Below are positions 6,236 through 12,099 of a stretch of 33,501 nt of DNA, piece by piece (positions within the stretch are counted from its first letter, which is position 1; the number at the start of each line of letters is the position of its first letter). The stretch is taken from the NCBI GenBank assembly GCA_946619045.1, contig CAMOLV010000003.1:1-33501 (forward strand). The letters run 5' to 3'. A model generated the notes under the pieces. It saw nothing but the letters and a program-made list of their open reading frames with translations, was not told the origin of the DNA and searched no databases. Made by a program: the position numbers and the translations under genes. The stretch is from an uncultured Coriobacteriales bacterium. Its GTDB lineage: Bacteria > Actinomycetota > Coriobacteriia > Coriobacteriales > Atopobiaceae.

Positions 6236-6484
6236 CTACTCCCCCGCGCGTGCCGCCCTTCCCTCCATCCAAGCCAGCACGTCCGAGCGCCGCGCCCTGC
6301 GCGGGCGCTTGCACCCGCTCGGCACGCTGTAGGGCAGCAGCCCCGCGTTCATGGCGTCGTTGATGGCGTGGACGGACTTGGCGGTCATCTCGTGGATCTG
6401 CGCCACCGTGAGCAGGTCGGTATGCCTGCCCTCGGCCCTGACGTACAGCGTCCCGTTTATGACCAGCTCGGTCGGCATCTCCAT
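6236..6484 (-). CDS. MerR/excisionase-like winged-helix protein
   Basis: An 82-residue protein: a short N-terminal strand region (MPTELVINGTLYVRAEG), then a helix-turn-helix (LLTVAQIHEMTAKSVHAIND, 24-43), and a basic wing ending RRARRSDVLAWME. This is the layout of small MerR-type or excisionase-like DNA-binding proteins. ATG at 6484 is set by GGGAGG six bases upstream. It is the first gene after the leftward promoter at 6949-6983, so it is well placed to act as an early regulator or as the directionality factor for the integrase. Neither role can be fixed from sequence. Confidence 0.72.
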   Translation of the reverse strand: MEMPTELVINGTLYVRAEGRHTDLLTVAQIHEMTAKSVHAINDAMNAGLLPYSVPSGCKRPRRARRSDVLAWMEGRAARAGE

Positions 6485-6920
6485 GCCGTGCCTCCCGTCT
6501 CCCAAAGCGCCCCCATCGCCGCGCCGCCCCGTCAGGCGGGCGGAAGGTGTCATCCGAAAGGAGGGGAATGTGAGCGACCAGCTGAGAGGGGTCGGTCCCG
6601 CCTTTCGACGGTCCGTGCGCTGGTGTCTCCGAAGGGCGGTAACTCCTGCGGAGCATCGCGGTCACCGAAGTGGGCGACGCAGCGGTCGGGGCGCTCTGGG
6701 TCGTGTCTGGGTTGCTCTCGTTGCCCTCGGCCTCCGTGTGGCAGCGCAGTCGCCGCGCCCCCTTAGCGCGGCGGCGGCTGCGCGGGCCGTCAGGCGCAAC
6801 GCACAAGTAAGGTTGACTCTCCGTTCTTGTGAGGTTGACTTACGGCGGCGTGTCGGTGCGGTCAGGGGACCGCCCCGCCGCCTAATGGGGCGGGGTCTCT
6901 ATGCCGTGAGGGTAACGAGT
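6485..6920. other. Long leader / non-coding region with hairpins
   Basis: No convincing leftward gene lies in this stretch between the promoter at 6949-6983 and the gene starting at 6484. It holds GC-rich hairpins: GCCGCGC/GCGCGGC (6752-6772, seven-base loop) and CCGCCCC/GGGGCGG (6870-6893, ten-base loop). It also holds a wider inverted repeat CGAAAGG...CCTTTCG near 6555-6607. Transcribed from the leftward promoter, it would be an untranslated leader of more than 450 bases, which suggests RNA-level control or an origin function. Confidence 0.55.
6810..6840. repeat. Pair of AGGTTGACT direct repeats, 22 bp apart
   Basis: AGGTTGACT occurs at 6810-6818 and again at 6832-6840, a 22-bp offset equal to about two DNA turns and the same offset as the iterons at 6973-7029. 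The element resembles a protein-binding site pair. TTGACT could also serve as a rightward -35 box, but no matching -10 is visible. Confidence 0.6.
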
Positions 6921-6936
6921 CTAGTAACGTTACTAG
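6921..6936. promoter_or_regulatory. Perfect 16-bp palindrome, likely operator
   Basis: CTAGTAACGTTACTAG reads identically on both strands. It lies just downstream of the predicted start of the leftward promoter (-10 box at 6956-6961), where a bound repressor would block early transcription. The binding protein is unknown; the MerR-like, XRE and winged-helix proteins of this phage are candidates. Confidence 0.65.
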
Positions 6937-6948
6937 TAAGTAAGTCTT

Positions 6949-6983
6949 GTATAGTCTTATAGGAAGGCAATGTTGCCTTGCAA
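6949..6983 (-). promoter_or_regulatory. Leftward early promoter
   Basis: On the minus strand TTGCAA (6983-6978) is followed after 16 bases by TATAAG (6961-6956), a good sigma-A-type promoter. The -35 box lies inside the first iteron (6973-6985), and the spacer carries an inverted repeat (AAGGCAA..TTGCCTT). Transcription would enter the MerR-like gene and the recombination operon. Overlap of promoter and repeats suggests that whatever binds the iterons also controls early transcription. Confidence 0.65.
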
Positions 6984-7075
6984 CTGTGCCGTTTTTGCCT
7001 TGCAACTAGTCCGTTTTTGCCTTGCAACTAATTGTTGAAAACTCGACAGTTGCATGTTGTTTTTGCCTTGCAACT
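6973..7075. repeat. Four iterons TTGCCTTGCAACT, phased at 22 bp
   Basis: Exact copies of TTGCCTTGCAACT start at 6973, 6995, 7017 and 7063. The first three are spaced exactly 22 bp, about two helical turns; the fourth is 46 bp further on, with a weak GTTGCATG half copy in the gap. Each copy carries a small dyad, TTGC-CTT-GCAA. The last overlaps the stop codon of the winged-helix gene. Iterons beside a gene for a DNA-binding protein are typical of plasmid or phage origins, and also of operator arrays. Confidence 0.85.
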
Positions 7076-7427
7076 AGGTGGGCGGGTACTGGCCAGCGGC
7101 TATCACCTTTCCGAGGGTGTCCTCGTAGTGCGGACAGTGGCCGAAGCACCCCCTCGTCAGCTTGGTGAGCACGGGGACTCGCTCGCCGTCTGCGGTCGTG
7201 ATCGTCTTTCCGCAGAGCGACCTCAGCGACCGGGTGAACACGTCGGCCCGCATTCCCATCTTCTCCTCGGCGGTATCGGCTGGCATCCAGCACTCGGTTC
7301 GGCTCCTGTCCTTCGGCAGGCCCATGACCAGCGCCGTGTAGGCGCATATCTCGGTACCCGTGGCACCTGCCTCGAGAAGCCCCCGGAGCATGGCGCTGCT
7401 GACCATGGTGAATGCGAACCTCGCCAT
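7074..7427 (-). CDS. Winged-helix protein, possible replication initiator
   Basis: A 117-residue protein: MARFAFTMVSSAMLRGLLEA, then a helix-turn-helix-like core (GTEICAYTALVMGLPKDRSR, about 24-43, and EEKMGMRADVFTRSLRSLC) and a loop with Cys94 and Cys98. The pattern of a short helix, a species-of-growth block and a variant recognition helix resembles N-terminal winged-helix domains of replication initiators (RepA/DnaD-type). Iterons begin at its stop codon, which supports a role in replication or autoregulation. ATG at 7427 follows the ParB stop by four bases; its ribosome site is weak (CTGGGAAT), suggesting coupling. Role is inferred. Confidence 0.6.
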   Translation of the reverse strand: MARFAFTMVSSAMLRGLLEAGATGTEICAYTALVMGLPKDRSRTECWMPADTAEEKMGMRADVFTRSLRSLCGKTITTADGERVPVLTKLTRGCFGHCPHYEDTLGKVIAAGQYPPT

Positions 7428-7431
7428 GGTT

Positions 7432-8388
7432 CTATGCGATTCCCAGCAGCTTCTCGGCTGCGGCCACCACCTCGGCCAGCTCGGGCAGCATGCGGTACTG
7501 CCAGATGAAGGCCGCAAGCTCGCCCTTGGCCTTCTCAAGCTCGCCCTTGCCCTGTGCTTCCTCTAGCTGCTTGCGCAGTCGGTCGTTCTCGTCGCTGAAC
7601 ATGCGGTTTCCGCTTTCCAGCTCGCGGGTTCTGCGCTTTAGGTCTGCGTAGTCATCTGGCACGACCTCCCGCACGACCTCCCGCTCCACCACCTGTTGCT
7701 TCTGGGCGAGGTCATACAGCTCATCGTTCTGCTTCTCGAGCGCAGCCACCTCGTCACGCATGTCGCTCAGCTTGCCCCTCAGCTCAGCTGCGTCGTGCTC
7801 GGCCTCGTCGCGCTCCTGCTCGGCCTGCTTCTGCGCGGCTTTAATGCGCTGGAACGCCTTGTTGGTGCTCAGCCTGCCCTCGTCCCAGTCGGCGAAGTCA
7901 GCGGGATCGAGCAGTTCTGAATTGTCGGCCACATAGAGCGTCTTGCGCGCTTGCTCGCCAGAGATGCCGAACTGTTCGGCGGCTTTGTCGCGGGCGCGAC
8001 CACTCTCACCTGTGGCAAATGTTTGCCGGAGGTCTGTACGTACTCCGCTCCGCTCCTTGGCTTTCTCACTCTCAATAGCCATCTGCCTACGGATGCCCTC
8101 TGCCAGCTCGGAGCCGGTGAAGTTGCGGCGAACCGTGTTCTCGGACAGCTCGATTTCAATGTCCTGAGCCTCATCCTCGGATTCGACCATACGGACGTCC
8201 ACCTGCGACCATCCGAGCAGTTTGCAAGCCCTCAGTCGGCGCTCGCCAGCCAGCAGCACGTGCCTATTGTTGATGGTGATGGGATTGAGCAGACCGTTCT
8301 TCTTGATGTTGTCGGCCAGCTCGTCAATGTCGCCGAAGTCCTTGCGGATTCGGTCGCCAACGATGATCTTGTCAATGTCTATAAGCAT
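7432..8388 (-). CDS. ParB/Spo0J-like protein with long coiled coil
   Basis: A 318-residue protein. Residues 1-90 form a ParB N-terminal domain: RKDFGDIDELADNIKKNGLL, the AGERRLRA box (47-54) and SENTVRRNFT (82-91). A helix-turn-helix follows at about 128-148 (AAEQFGISGEQARKTL). Residues about 165-290 are a long charged coiled coil. ParB proteins bind DNA sites and use CTP; stand-alone phage versions often act as regulators or in replication. No ParA ATPase is present, so classical partition is unlikely. AAGGAG overlaps the stop of the preceding gene, indicating coupling. Confidence 0.85.
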   Translation of the reverse strand: MLIDIDKIIVGDRIRKDFGDIDELADNIKKNGLLNPITINNRHVLLAGERRLRACKLLGWSQVDVRMVESEDEAQDIEIELSENTVRRNFTGSELAEGIRRQMAIESEKAKERSGVRTDLRQTFATGESGRARDKAAEQFGISGEQARKTLYVADNSELLDPADFADWDEGRLSTNKAFQRIKAAQKQAEQERDEAEHDAAELRGKLSDMRDEVAALEKQNDELYDLAQKQQVVEREVVREVVPDDYADLKRRTRELESGNRMFSDENDRLRKQLEEAQGKGELEKAKGELAAFIWQYRMLPELAEVVAAAEKLLGIA

Positions 8389-8400
8389 GTCGCATGCTCC

Positions 8401-9315
8401 TTACTCGTAGCCGAGAAAGATTTCGGGGAATCTCTCAGGGTTCTTCCCGCCAGGAGTAAACGTGAGGCGCTTCATCTCGTCTCCGCGCATATAGGCGTTC
8501 CACGTCTTGATGATGTAAGCCGCAAGAACGCTGTGCTTGAAGACGCCCCTGCCGTGGCTTCTCATGTCGGCTGCGTTCTCAACAAATTTTTGCTGCAAGA
8601 GCCTAACGGGCATGCAGGCTGCGCTCTTTCCTGCAAGCTGCGCCACAAATTCGTTGAAGTTCTCGTCGCCAGACTTGCGGAACTCGTCAAACAGAGCGCC
8701 GAGAAGTTGAATAGGCACGCCCTTGTAACGATTCGTGACGAGCCGTATGGGCTGGATCAACGGCTCTATGCGGTCATCGTGCTGTTCATGGATGAACCTG
8801 CGTTGCGCCTTGATGGAGCGCTTCGTAGCATTGTTATCAAAGAGGCTTGTCGTGATGCCCATGTCGGCTTTGCGCATGAGAATCTTTCCGATCGTGGAGA
8901 CGTCGGTGTAGTTCTTGTAACCGTCCATCTTGATATAGTCGGCAAGATGACGCCTTGTGCCGCTGTCGATAGTGTCTTGGGTATCGCCTTGGACACCGCG
9001 AACAATTACGGCATCGATGGTTTTCCCTGTTTTGACGCAGGATGTAAGCCTGTGCTGCCCATCAAGGAGGTTCCCGTTGATGTCGAAGATGATGCTCTCG
9101 CCATTGAGCGACCACTCGTCGCCGCTCATGGACTCTTCGAGCGTGCTAAGCGGGACGCTCTTGATCTTGCGGTTCTTGACATTGGTAGCCAGCATCTTCT
9201 TCGCAGTCTCAGGTGTAATGCGTTCGACGCTCACGCTGACTTGCGGGTATTCATGCTCCACGTTCTCACCGTACACATACGGGAACGACATTTGCAGTAC
9301 ACTGTTGTTAGTCAT
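8401..9315 (-). CDS. ParB-like (DGQHR-motif) phage protein
   Basis: A 304-residue protein with the ParB-nuclease-like motif LLDGQHRL (83-90) after a strand block (WSLNGESIIFDINGN), followed by VIVRGVQGDTQDTIDSGTRR and an all-helical remainder. This is the phage family usually labelled ParB-like nuclease/partition protein; its activity is not established. Base composition is visibly more AT-rich than in the structural genes, a sign of separate ancestry. GAAGGGA precedes the ATG. The gene lies downstream of a 19-bp operator shared with the 10259-10277 site. Confidence 0.72.
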   Translation of the reverse strand: MTNNSVLQMSFPYVYGENVEHEYPQVSVSVERITPETAKKMLATNVKNRKIKSVPLSTLEESMSGDEWSLNGESIIFDINGNLLDGQHRLTSCVKTGKTIDAVIVRGVQGDTQDTIDSGTRRHLADYIKMDGYKNYTDVSTIGKILMRKADMGITTSLFDNNATKRSIKAQRRFIHEQHDDRIEPLIQPIRLVTNRYKGVPIQLLGALFDEFRKSGDENFNEFVAQLAGKSAACMPVRLLQQKFVENAADMRSHGRGVFKHSVLAAYIIKTWNAYMRGDEMKRLTFTPGGKNPERFPEIFLGYE

Positions 9316-9339
9316 CGGTTAGTCCCTTCTAACCACCTT

Positions 9340-9374
9340 GCCCTCGCCCGTGCCAGCGGTCGGGGGCTTCTTTT
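9340..9374 (+). terminator. Rightward intrinsic terminator, antisense to local genes
   Basis: GCCCTCGCCCG (9340-9350) pairs with CGGTCGGGGGC (9357-9367), with one mismatch and one G-U, across a six-base loop, and is followed by TTCTTTT. It points rightward although every gene around it is leftward, so it would end an antisense transcript over the ParB-like gene 8401-9315. Confidence 0.5.
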
Positions 9375-9382
9375 ATGCCGAA

Positions 9383-9401
9383 AGTTCGAGTTTCTCGTAC
9401 T
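9383..9401. promoter_or_regulatory. Operator-like 19-mer, site 1
   Basis: AGTTCGAGTTTCTCGTACT differs at only two positions from the dyad AGTACGGGTTTCTCGTACT at 10259-10277. It lies upstream of the leftward ParB-like gene (start 9315) and just after the XRE gene. A likely binding site for one of the phage XRE repressors. Confidence 0.6.
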
Positions 9402-9413
9402 CTCGCGGCGCAG

Positions 9414-9608
9414 CTACACCAATGCCAGCAGGTAGTCGACCTTCTTGCCATACAAGTTGGCCATGGCCACTAGCTTGTCGGCATCCGGCGAGGTCTCGCC
9501 ACGCTCCCACGCGTACAGCGTGGTGATGGAGACGCCCAGCTCGGCGGCGGCGCGTTCTGCGCGGACGTTGGCCTCCTCGCGGGCCTTGCGGTAGTTCTGT
9601 TGTGCCAT
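9414..9608 (-). CDS. Small XRE-family regulator (leftward)
   Basis: A 64-residue Cro/CI-type helix-turn-helix protein: RAERAAAELGVSITTLYAWERGE forms the HTH, and PDADKLVAMANLYGKKVDYLL is the usual closing helix. It consists of the DNA-binding domain only, with no dimerisation or cleavage domain. The ATG at 9608 has GGAGG seven bases upstream; an in-frame TTG four codons earlier lies within that ribosome site and is rejected. Transcribed opposite to the second XRE protein (10338-10556), it is a candidate Cro-like partner in the lysis/lysogeny switch. Confidence 0.8.
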   Translation of the reverse strand: MAQQNYRKAREEANVRAERAAAELGVSITTLYAWERGETSPDADKLVAMANLYGKKVDYLLALV

Positions 9609-9781
9609 CGGTTCCTCCAATCGAAGTGATTACGCACGCATGGACGCATCCATGCGGCCTCGGTTGTCAGATACCCACCCGTTTCTTGCCATACGAGAAC
9701 ACGGGCAAATCGCTTGCAGTTGTCAAAGAACTCGGCGCTGTGCGCCCTGATGGATGGACACTGGCGGCAGTTCATGTCCAT
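9470..9781 (-). CDS. Doubtful Cys-containing ORF upstream of XRE gene
   Basis: A frame of up to 103 codons starting MDMNCRQCPSIRAHSAEFF. Its first ~60 residues look protein-like (a CRQC pair, DNCKRFARVLVWQETGG, AAWMRPCVRNHFDW) and fill an otherwise empty 231-bp gap. Against it: the last 40 residues overlap the XRE gene in another frame and are Arg/Pro-rich, the ribosome site is weak, and the start lies in a long hairpin. It may be a remnant of a gene truncated by the XRE gene. Confidence 0.3.
   Translation of the reverse strand: MDMNCRQCPSIRAHSAEFFDNCKRFARVLVWQETGGYLTTEAAWMRPCVRNHFDWRNRWHNRTTARPARRPTSAQNAPPPSWASPSPRCTRGSVARPRRMPTS
9637..9656. other. Perfect 8-bp hairpin in leader of XRE gene
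   Basis: CGCATGGA (9637-9644) and TCCATGCG (9649-9656) form a perfect stem with a CGCA loop, about 20 bases upstream of the ribosome site of the gene starting at 9608. It could affect translation or be a protein site on DNA. Confidence 0.5.
9691..9700. promoter_or_regulatory. Operator half-site
   Basis: ATACGAGAAC on the plus strand matches one half of the 10259-10277 operator in inverted orientation (TACGAGAA). It lies upstream of the leftward XRE gene (start 9608). With only one good half, this is the weakest of the three sites. Confidence 0.35.
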
Positions 9782-9788
9782 CCGTCAG
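9747..9788. other. Long hairpin (14-bp stem)
   Basis: Positions 9747-9760 pair with 9775-9788 over 14 bases with a single G-U pair; GGATGGACA and TGTCCATCC are the core. The loop is 14 bases. It has no T-tract. It lies between the gene ending at 9840 and the XRE gene starting at 9608, in a cluster of three structures. Confidence 0.55.
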
Positions 9789-9799
9789 GAAGCGCAGGT

Positions 9800-9831
9800 G
9801 GTGGAGTTTAGCCCCTCCACCGTGGGCTTTT
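9800..9831 (+). terminator. Overlapping alternative hairpins, possible rightward terminator
   Basis: GGTGGAG (9800-9806) can pair with CTCCACC (9815-9821). Alternatively AGCCC (9810-9814) pairs with GGGCT (9824-9828), which is followed by TTT. The two stems overlap and exclude each other, as in attenuators. On the plus strand the second is terminator-like but weak. Confidence 0.35.
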
Positions 9832-9839
9832 GCGCCCCG

Positions 9840-10217
9840 CTAGCTGTTGCGGATGCAACCCATCACGCGGTTGTCTTTGGTGAGAGTCACCTGGTAAACG
9901 ACCTTGGGGCACCAGTCATAGGTGACCTTAAGCTCGCATCCGAGAACCTCGAAAGCCTCCTCATATGTGTGGAGACGGATTCCCAGTCTCTCGGTCTTGC
10001 GGTCGCGCATCTTGGCGTACTTGGAATCGGTTTCGTCCATGATGAGGTCGATTCCCTCCCAATAAGCCTCGACGCTGCCTTTCAGTGCCTCCCAGAGTTT
10101 TTCAGCCGCACCCTGAAGGGCACCGTCCTCAATCGCGTCGAACGTGTTCGCCAGCTCCTCGCGCGTGTAGGTGATGGACTCGAATTTCTGGCTGCGGATG
10201 TACTCGGCGGTGGTCAT
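9840..10217 (-). CDS. Hypothetical protein next to the genetic switch
   Basis: A 125-residue acidic protein: MTTAEYIRSQKFESITY, then helices (REELANTFDAIEDGALQ, AAEKLWEALKGSVEAY) and a C-terminal strand region (ELKVTYDWCPKVVYQVTLT). No domain recognised. ATG at 10217 has GAGAAGGGA upstream. Its promoter, with TTGCAA and TACTAT boxes, contains the 10259-10277 operator, so it is probably repressed in the lysogen. It is the first gene leftward from the divergent switch region, a position often taken by Cro-like or early regulatory proteins. Confidence 0.72.
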   Translation of the reverse strand: MTTAEYIRSQKFESITYTREELANTFDAIEDGALQGAAEKLWEALKGSVEAYWEGIDLIMDETDSKYAKMRDRKTERLGIRLHTYEEAFEVLGCELKVTYDWCPKVVYQVTLTKDNRVMGCIRNS

Positions 10218-10253
10218 TGCGCGTCCCTTCTCTCCTTGTTTCTTGCCCTACAC

Positions 10254-10283
10254 CTAATAGTACGGGTTTCTCGTACTTTTGCA
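10254..10283 (-). promoter_or_regulatory. Leftward promoter with operator 19-mer (site 3) in its spacer
   Basis: On the minus strand TTGCAA (10284-10279) and TACTAT (10262-10257) are separated by 16 bases. The dyad AGTACGGGTTTCTCGTACT (10259-10277; arms AGTACG/CGTACT, seven-base spacer) fills the space between the boxes and covers part of the -10. A repressor bound there would exclude RNA polymerase. It drives the gene starting at 10217. Confidence 0.65.
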
Positions 10284-10298
10284 AGGGTTTTCTTGCAA
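10279..10298. promoter_or_regulatory. Inverted repeat TTGCAAG-N6-CTTGCAA
   Basis: A perfect seven-base inverted repeat in the divergent region between the leftward gene (10217) and the rightward repressor (10338). Its CTTGCAA half-site is shared with the iterons at 6973-7075, so one protein may bind both places. It overlaps the leftward -35 box and lies just before an AT-rich stretch (TAATTT, 10299-10304) that could be the rightward -10. Confidence 0.55.
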
Positions 10299-10337
10299 TA
10301 ATTTACTTGACACGGATTTTTTACAAAGGAGGAGTCC

Positions 10338-10556
10338 ATGAGCCTTGGAAAGCGCATCGCGTCCATGCGAGGTTATCGCAGGTTCACGCAGGAGGAGCTG
10401 GGCGGCATGGTCGGCGTGTCGAAGCAGACAATGAGCGGCTGGGAGCACGACACGTCGCGTCCCAACGCCGACTACCTCCGCGCCCTTTGTGTCGCGCTCG
10501 GGTGCAGCGCAGACTACCTCCTCGAACTCACGGACGATTACCGCAGGGAAATGTAG
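10338..10556 (+). CDS. XRE-family repressor (rightward)
   Basis: A 72-residue protein: RIASMRGYRRFTQEELGGMV, then GVSKQTMSGWEHDTSRPNADY completing a Cro/CI helix-turn-helix, and ALCVALGCSADYLLEL. It is DNA-binding domain only, much shorter than lambda CI, and lacks a self-cleavage domain. It is the first rightward gene, followed by the small basic protein and the integrase, so it would be expressed with them; this is the usual place of the lysogeny repressor. AAAGGAGGA lies upstream. Which of the two XRE proteins maintains lysogeny cannot be read from sequence. Confidence 0.82.
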   Translation: MSLGKRIASMRGYRRFTQEELGGMVGVSKQTMSGWEHDTSRPNADYLRALCVALGCSADYLLELTDDYRREM

Positions 10557-10572
10557 AGACAGGAGGTACATC

Positions 10573-10782
10573 ATGAAGGTAGGATTCCGCAAGCCGTCCG
10601 TCAGCCGCTCGATTAAGGCCCGAACCACCGGGCGCGCGAAGCGGGCCGTCAAGCGCTCCATCGTGCCGTTCTATGGCCACAAAGGCATGGGGCTGCTCCA
10701 CCCGCTAAAGGCCGCATACGGCTGGGTCTACCGTCGCATATCATTTGGCTGGCGCGCGCTCCTCAACATGTTCAGGAAGTAG
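10573..10782 (+). CDS. Small basic protein between repressor and integrase
   Basis: A 69-residue, strongly basic protein: MKVGFRKPSVSRSIKARTTG, then KRAVKRSIVPFYGHKGMGLL and an amphipathic end (WRALLNMFRK). Related IKARTTG...GKKGMG proteins recur next to repressor and integrase genes in prophages of Gram-positive bacteria; their function is not known to me. AGGAGG lies just upstream of the ATG at 10573. The integrase start follows the stop by two bases, so the three rightward genes form one operon. Confidence 0.75.
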   Translation: MKVGFRKPSVSRSIKARTTGRAKRAVKRSIVPFYGHKGMGLLHPLKAAYGWVYRRISFGWRALLNMFRK

Positions 10783-10784
10783 CC

Positions 10785-11927
10785 ATGCCACGCCGCAAGA
10801 AGCGCAGCGCGTGGGGTTCGCTCACGCAGGTGGACTCGTCAACGTGGAGGATAAGGTACTGGGGCAAGGACTCCAACGGAACGTACCGCAGGATGAGCTG
10901 CACACTCCGCAACGCTTCCCGCCTCGACGCGGAGCGCCGCCGCTCCGAGCTGATGCTGGACCACTCCGAGGACGCGCCATGCCCCACGGTCGGGCAGGCG
11001 TGGGAGCGGTGGGTGCTGCCGTCCTACGAGCGGCGCGTGGACGAGGGCGGAATGTCCGCCCACACCCTCGTGCAGTATCGCGGTGCGTGGCGCAACCACG
11101 TGTCCCCGACGTGGGCCGACGTGCCGCTGGACTCCGTGCGGCCCCTGCGCGTCCAGCAGTGGCTCTCGTCGCTCTCGTGGTCTGCCGCCAACCAGGGCGT
11201 GAAGGTGCTCTCCGCCGTCATGGACGCGGCGGTGCGCTACGAGTGCGTCGAGCACAACCCGATGCGCGAGCGCTACCTCATGCCGCCCAAGTCCACCGTG
11301 TGCCCGCACGACGCGGGCATCTGGACGCTGCCCGAGCTGTACGGGGTCTGGCGCTCCGTGCGCGGCTCGTGGGTCGAGCCTGCGCTCATCCTCGCCGCGT
11401 TCGGTGGGTGCCGCGTGGGCGAGTCGCTGGGCGTGCTCGCGGGCGAGGTCGAGCTGCGCGAGGTGGGCGGCGTGGACGTGGCGCTCGTCTCCGTCGCGCG
11501 GCAGGTGGACAAGTCGGGAGCCGTGATCGACGCGCTCAAGACCGCCGAGAGCCGACGCGTCGCGGTGGTCGCGGGGAGGGCTGCGCTGCGCCTGTCCGAG
11601 CTGGCGGACGCACTGCCGCCCGACTGGTACCTCACGAACGACGGCGCGGGCGCACCGCAGGCTCAGGCGCGGCTCATGCGCCAATGGAAGGCCATGGGGC
11701 AGGCCCACCCGTTCCGCAACCTGCGCAACTCGTGGCAGACGTGGATGAGGTGGGACGCGGGCCTGCCGCCGTACTACATCGAGCCGCTGATGGGCCACCG
11801 CCTGGCTGGCGTGACGGGCCAGCACTACGACCGACCGACCGCCGAGGTGCTCGCTGGCGCGGTCGCGAGGGCCTATGCCGAGCGCCCGTGGGACGATGGA
11901 TGGGAAGAAATGGGACGGGAGGACTGA
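10785..11927 (+). CDS. int: Tyrosine-type integrase
   Basis: A 380-residue phage integrase. The N-terminus holds a beta-rich arm-binding region (WRIRYWGKDSNGTYRR), followed by a SAM-like core-binding domain (about 67-160). The catalytic domain has Arg210 (GGCRVGE), Lys252 (LKTAESRR), His308/Arg311 (HPFRNLRN), His338 (LMGHRL) and the nucleophile Tyr348 (GQHYDRPT), a complete active-site set. It inserts the circular phage genome at attB and, with a directionality factor, excises it. AGGAAG overlaps the stop of the preceding gene. The attP region follows directly. Confidence 0.95.
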   Translation: MPRRKKRSAWGSLTQVDSSTWRIRYWGKDSNGTYRRMSCTLRNASRLDAERRRSELMLDHSEDAPCPTVGQAWERWVLPSYERRVDEGGMSAHTLVQYRGAWRNHVSPTWADVPLDSVRPLRVQQWLSSLSWSAANQGVKVLSAVMDAAVRYECVEHNPMRERYLMPPKSTVCPHDAGIWTLPELYGVWRSVRGSWVEPALILAAFGGCRVGESLGVLAGEVELREVGGVDVALVSVARQVDKSGAVIDALKTAESRRVAVVAGRAALRLSELADALPPDWYLTNDGAGAPQAQARLMRQWKAMGQAHPFRNLRNSWQTWMRWDAGLPPYYIEPLMGHRLAGVTGQHYDRPTAEVLAGAVARAYAERPWDDGWEEMGRED

Positions 11928-11939
11928 TGTTATAGCGTT

Positions 11940-12099
11940 TTACCTGCGGTTTTGTAGCCCGTTCTATACTTTTATATTGTAGCAGAGTCATGTCCATACA
12001 TGTCCGCAAGTGTCCCTACCTGCTGTTTCGCACTTCGCGGCATTTCGGGACACGTCGAAACAAGCCGTTTCTGGCCCACTTGGGACGCGCTAGGGACGC
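11940..12099. other. attP: Probable attP with phased arm-type sites
   Basis: Non-coding sequence between the integrase stop and the lysis-operon terminator. TGTCC occurs at 11991, 12001 and 12011, exactly 10 bp apart. Inverted copies (GGGAC) occur at 12047, 12082 and 12093. Two opposed groups of short sites beside int fit arm-type sites, with the crossover core probably lying between them (about 12016-12046). The exact core cannot be set without the host attachment site. Confidence 0.6.

Noticed and set aside
6570-6962. A rightward GTG frame of about 130 codons with a strong AAAGGAGGGG site
   Set aside because: The product is Arg-rich and runs through hairpins, operator palindrome and promoter; no rightward promoter is evident. 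The ribosome-like site may be chance, though it is the best on that strand here.
7951-9435. A 494-codon rightward open frame opposite the ParB-like genes
   Set aside because: It is the complement of two well-supported leftward genes, has no ribosome site, and its product matches no family.
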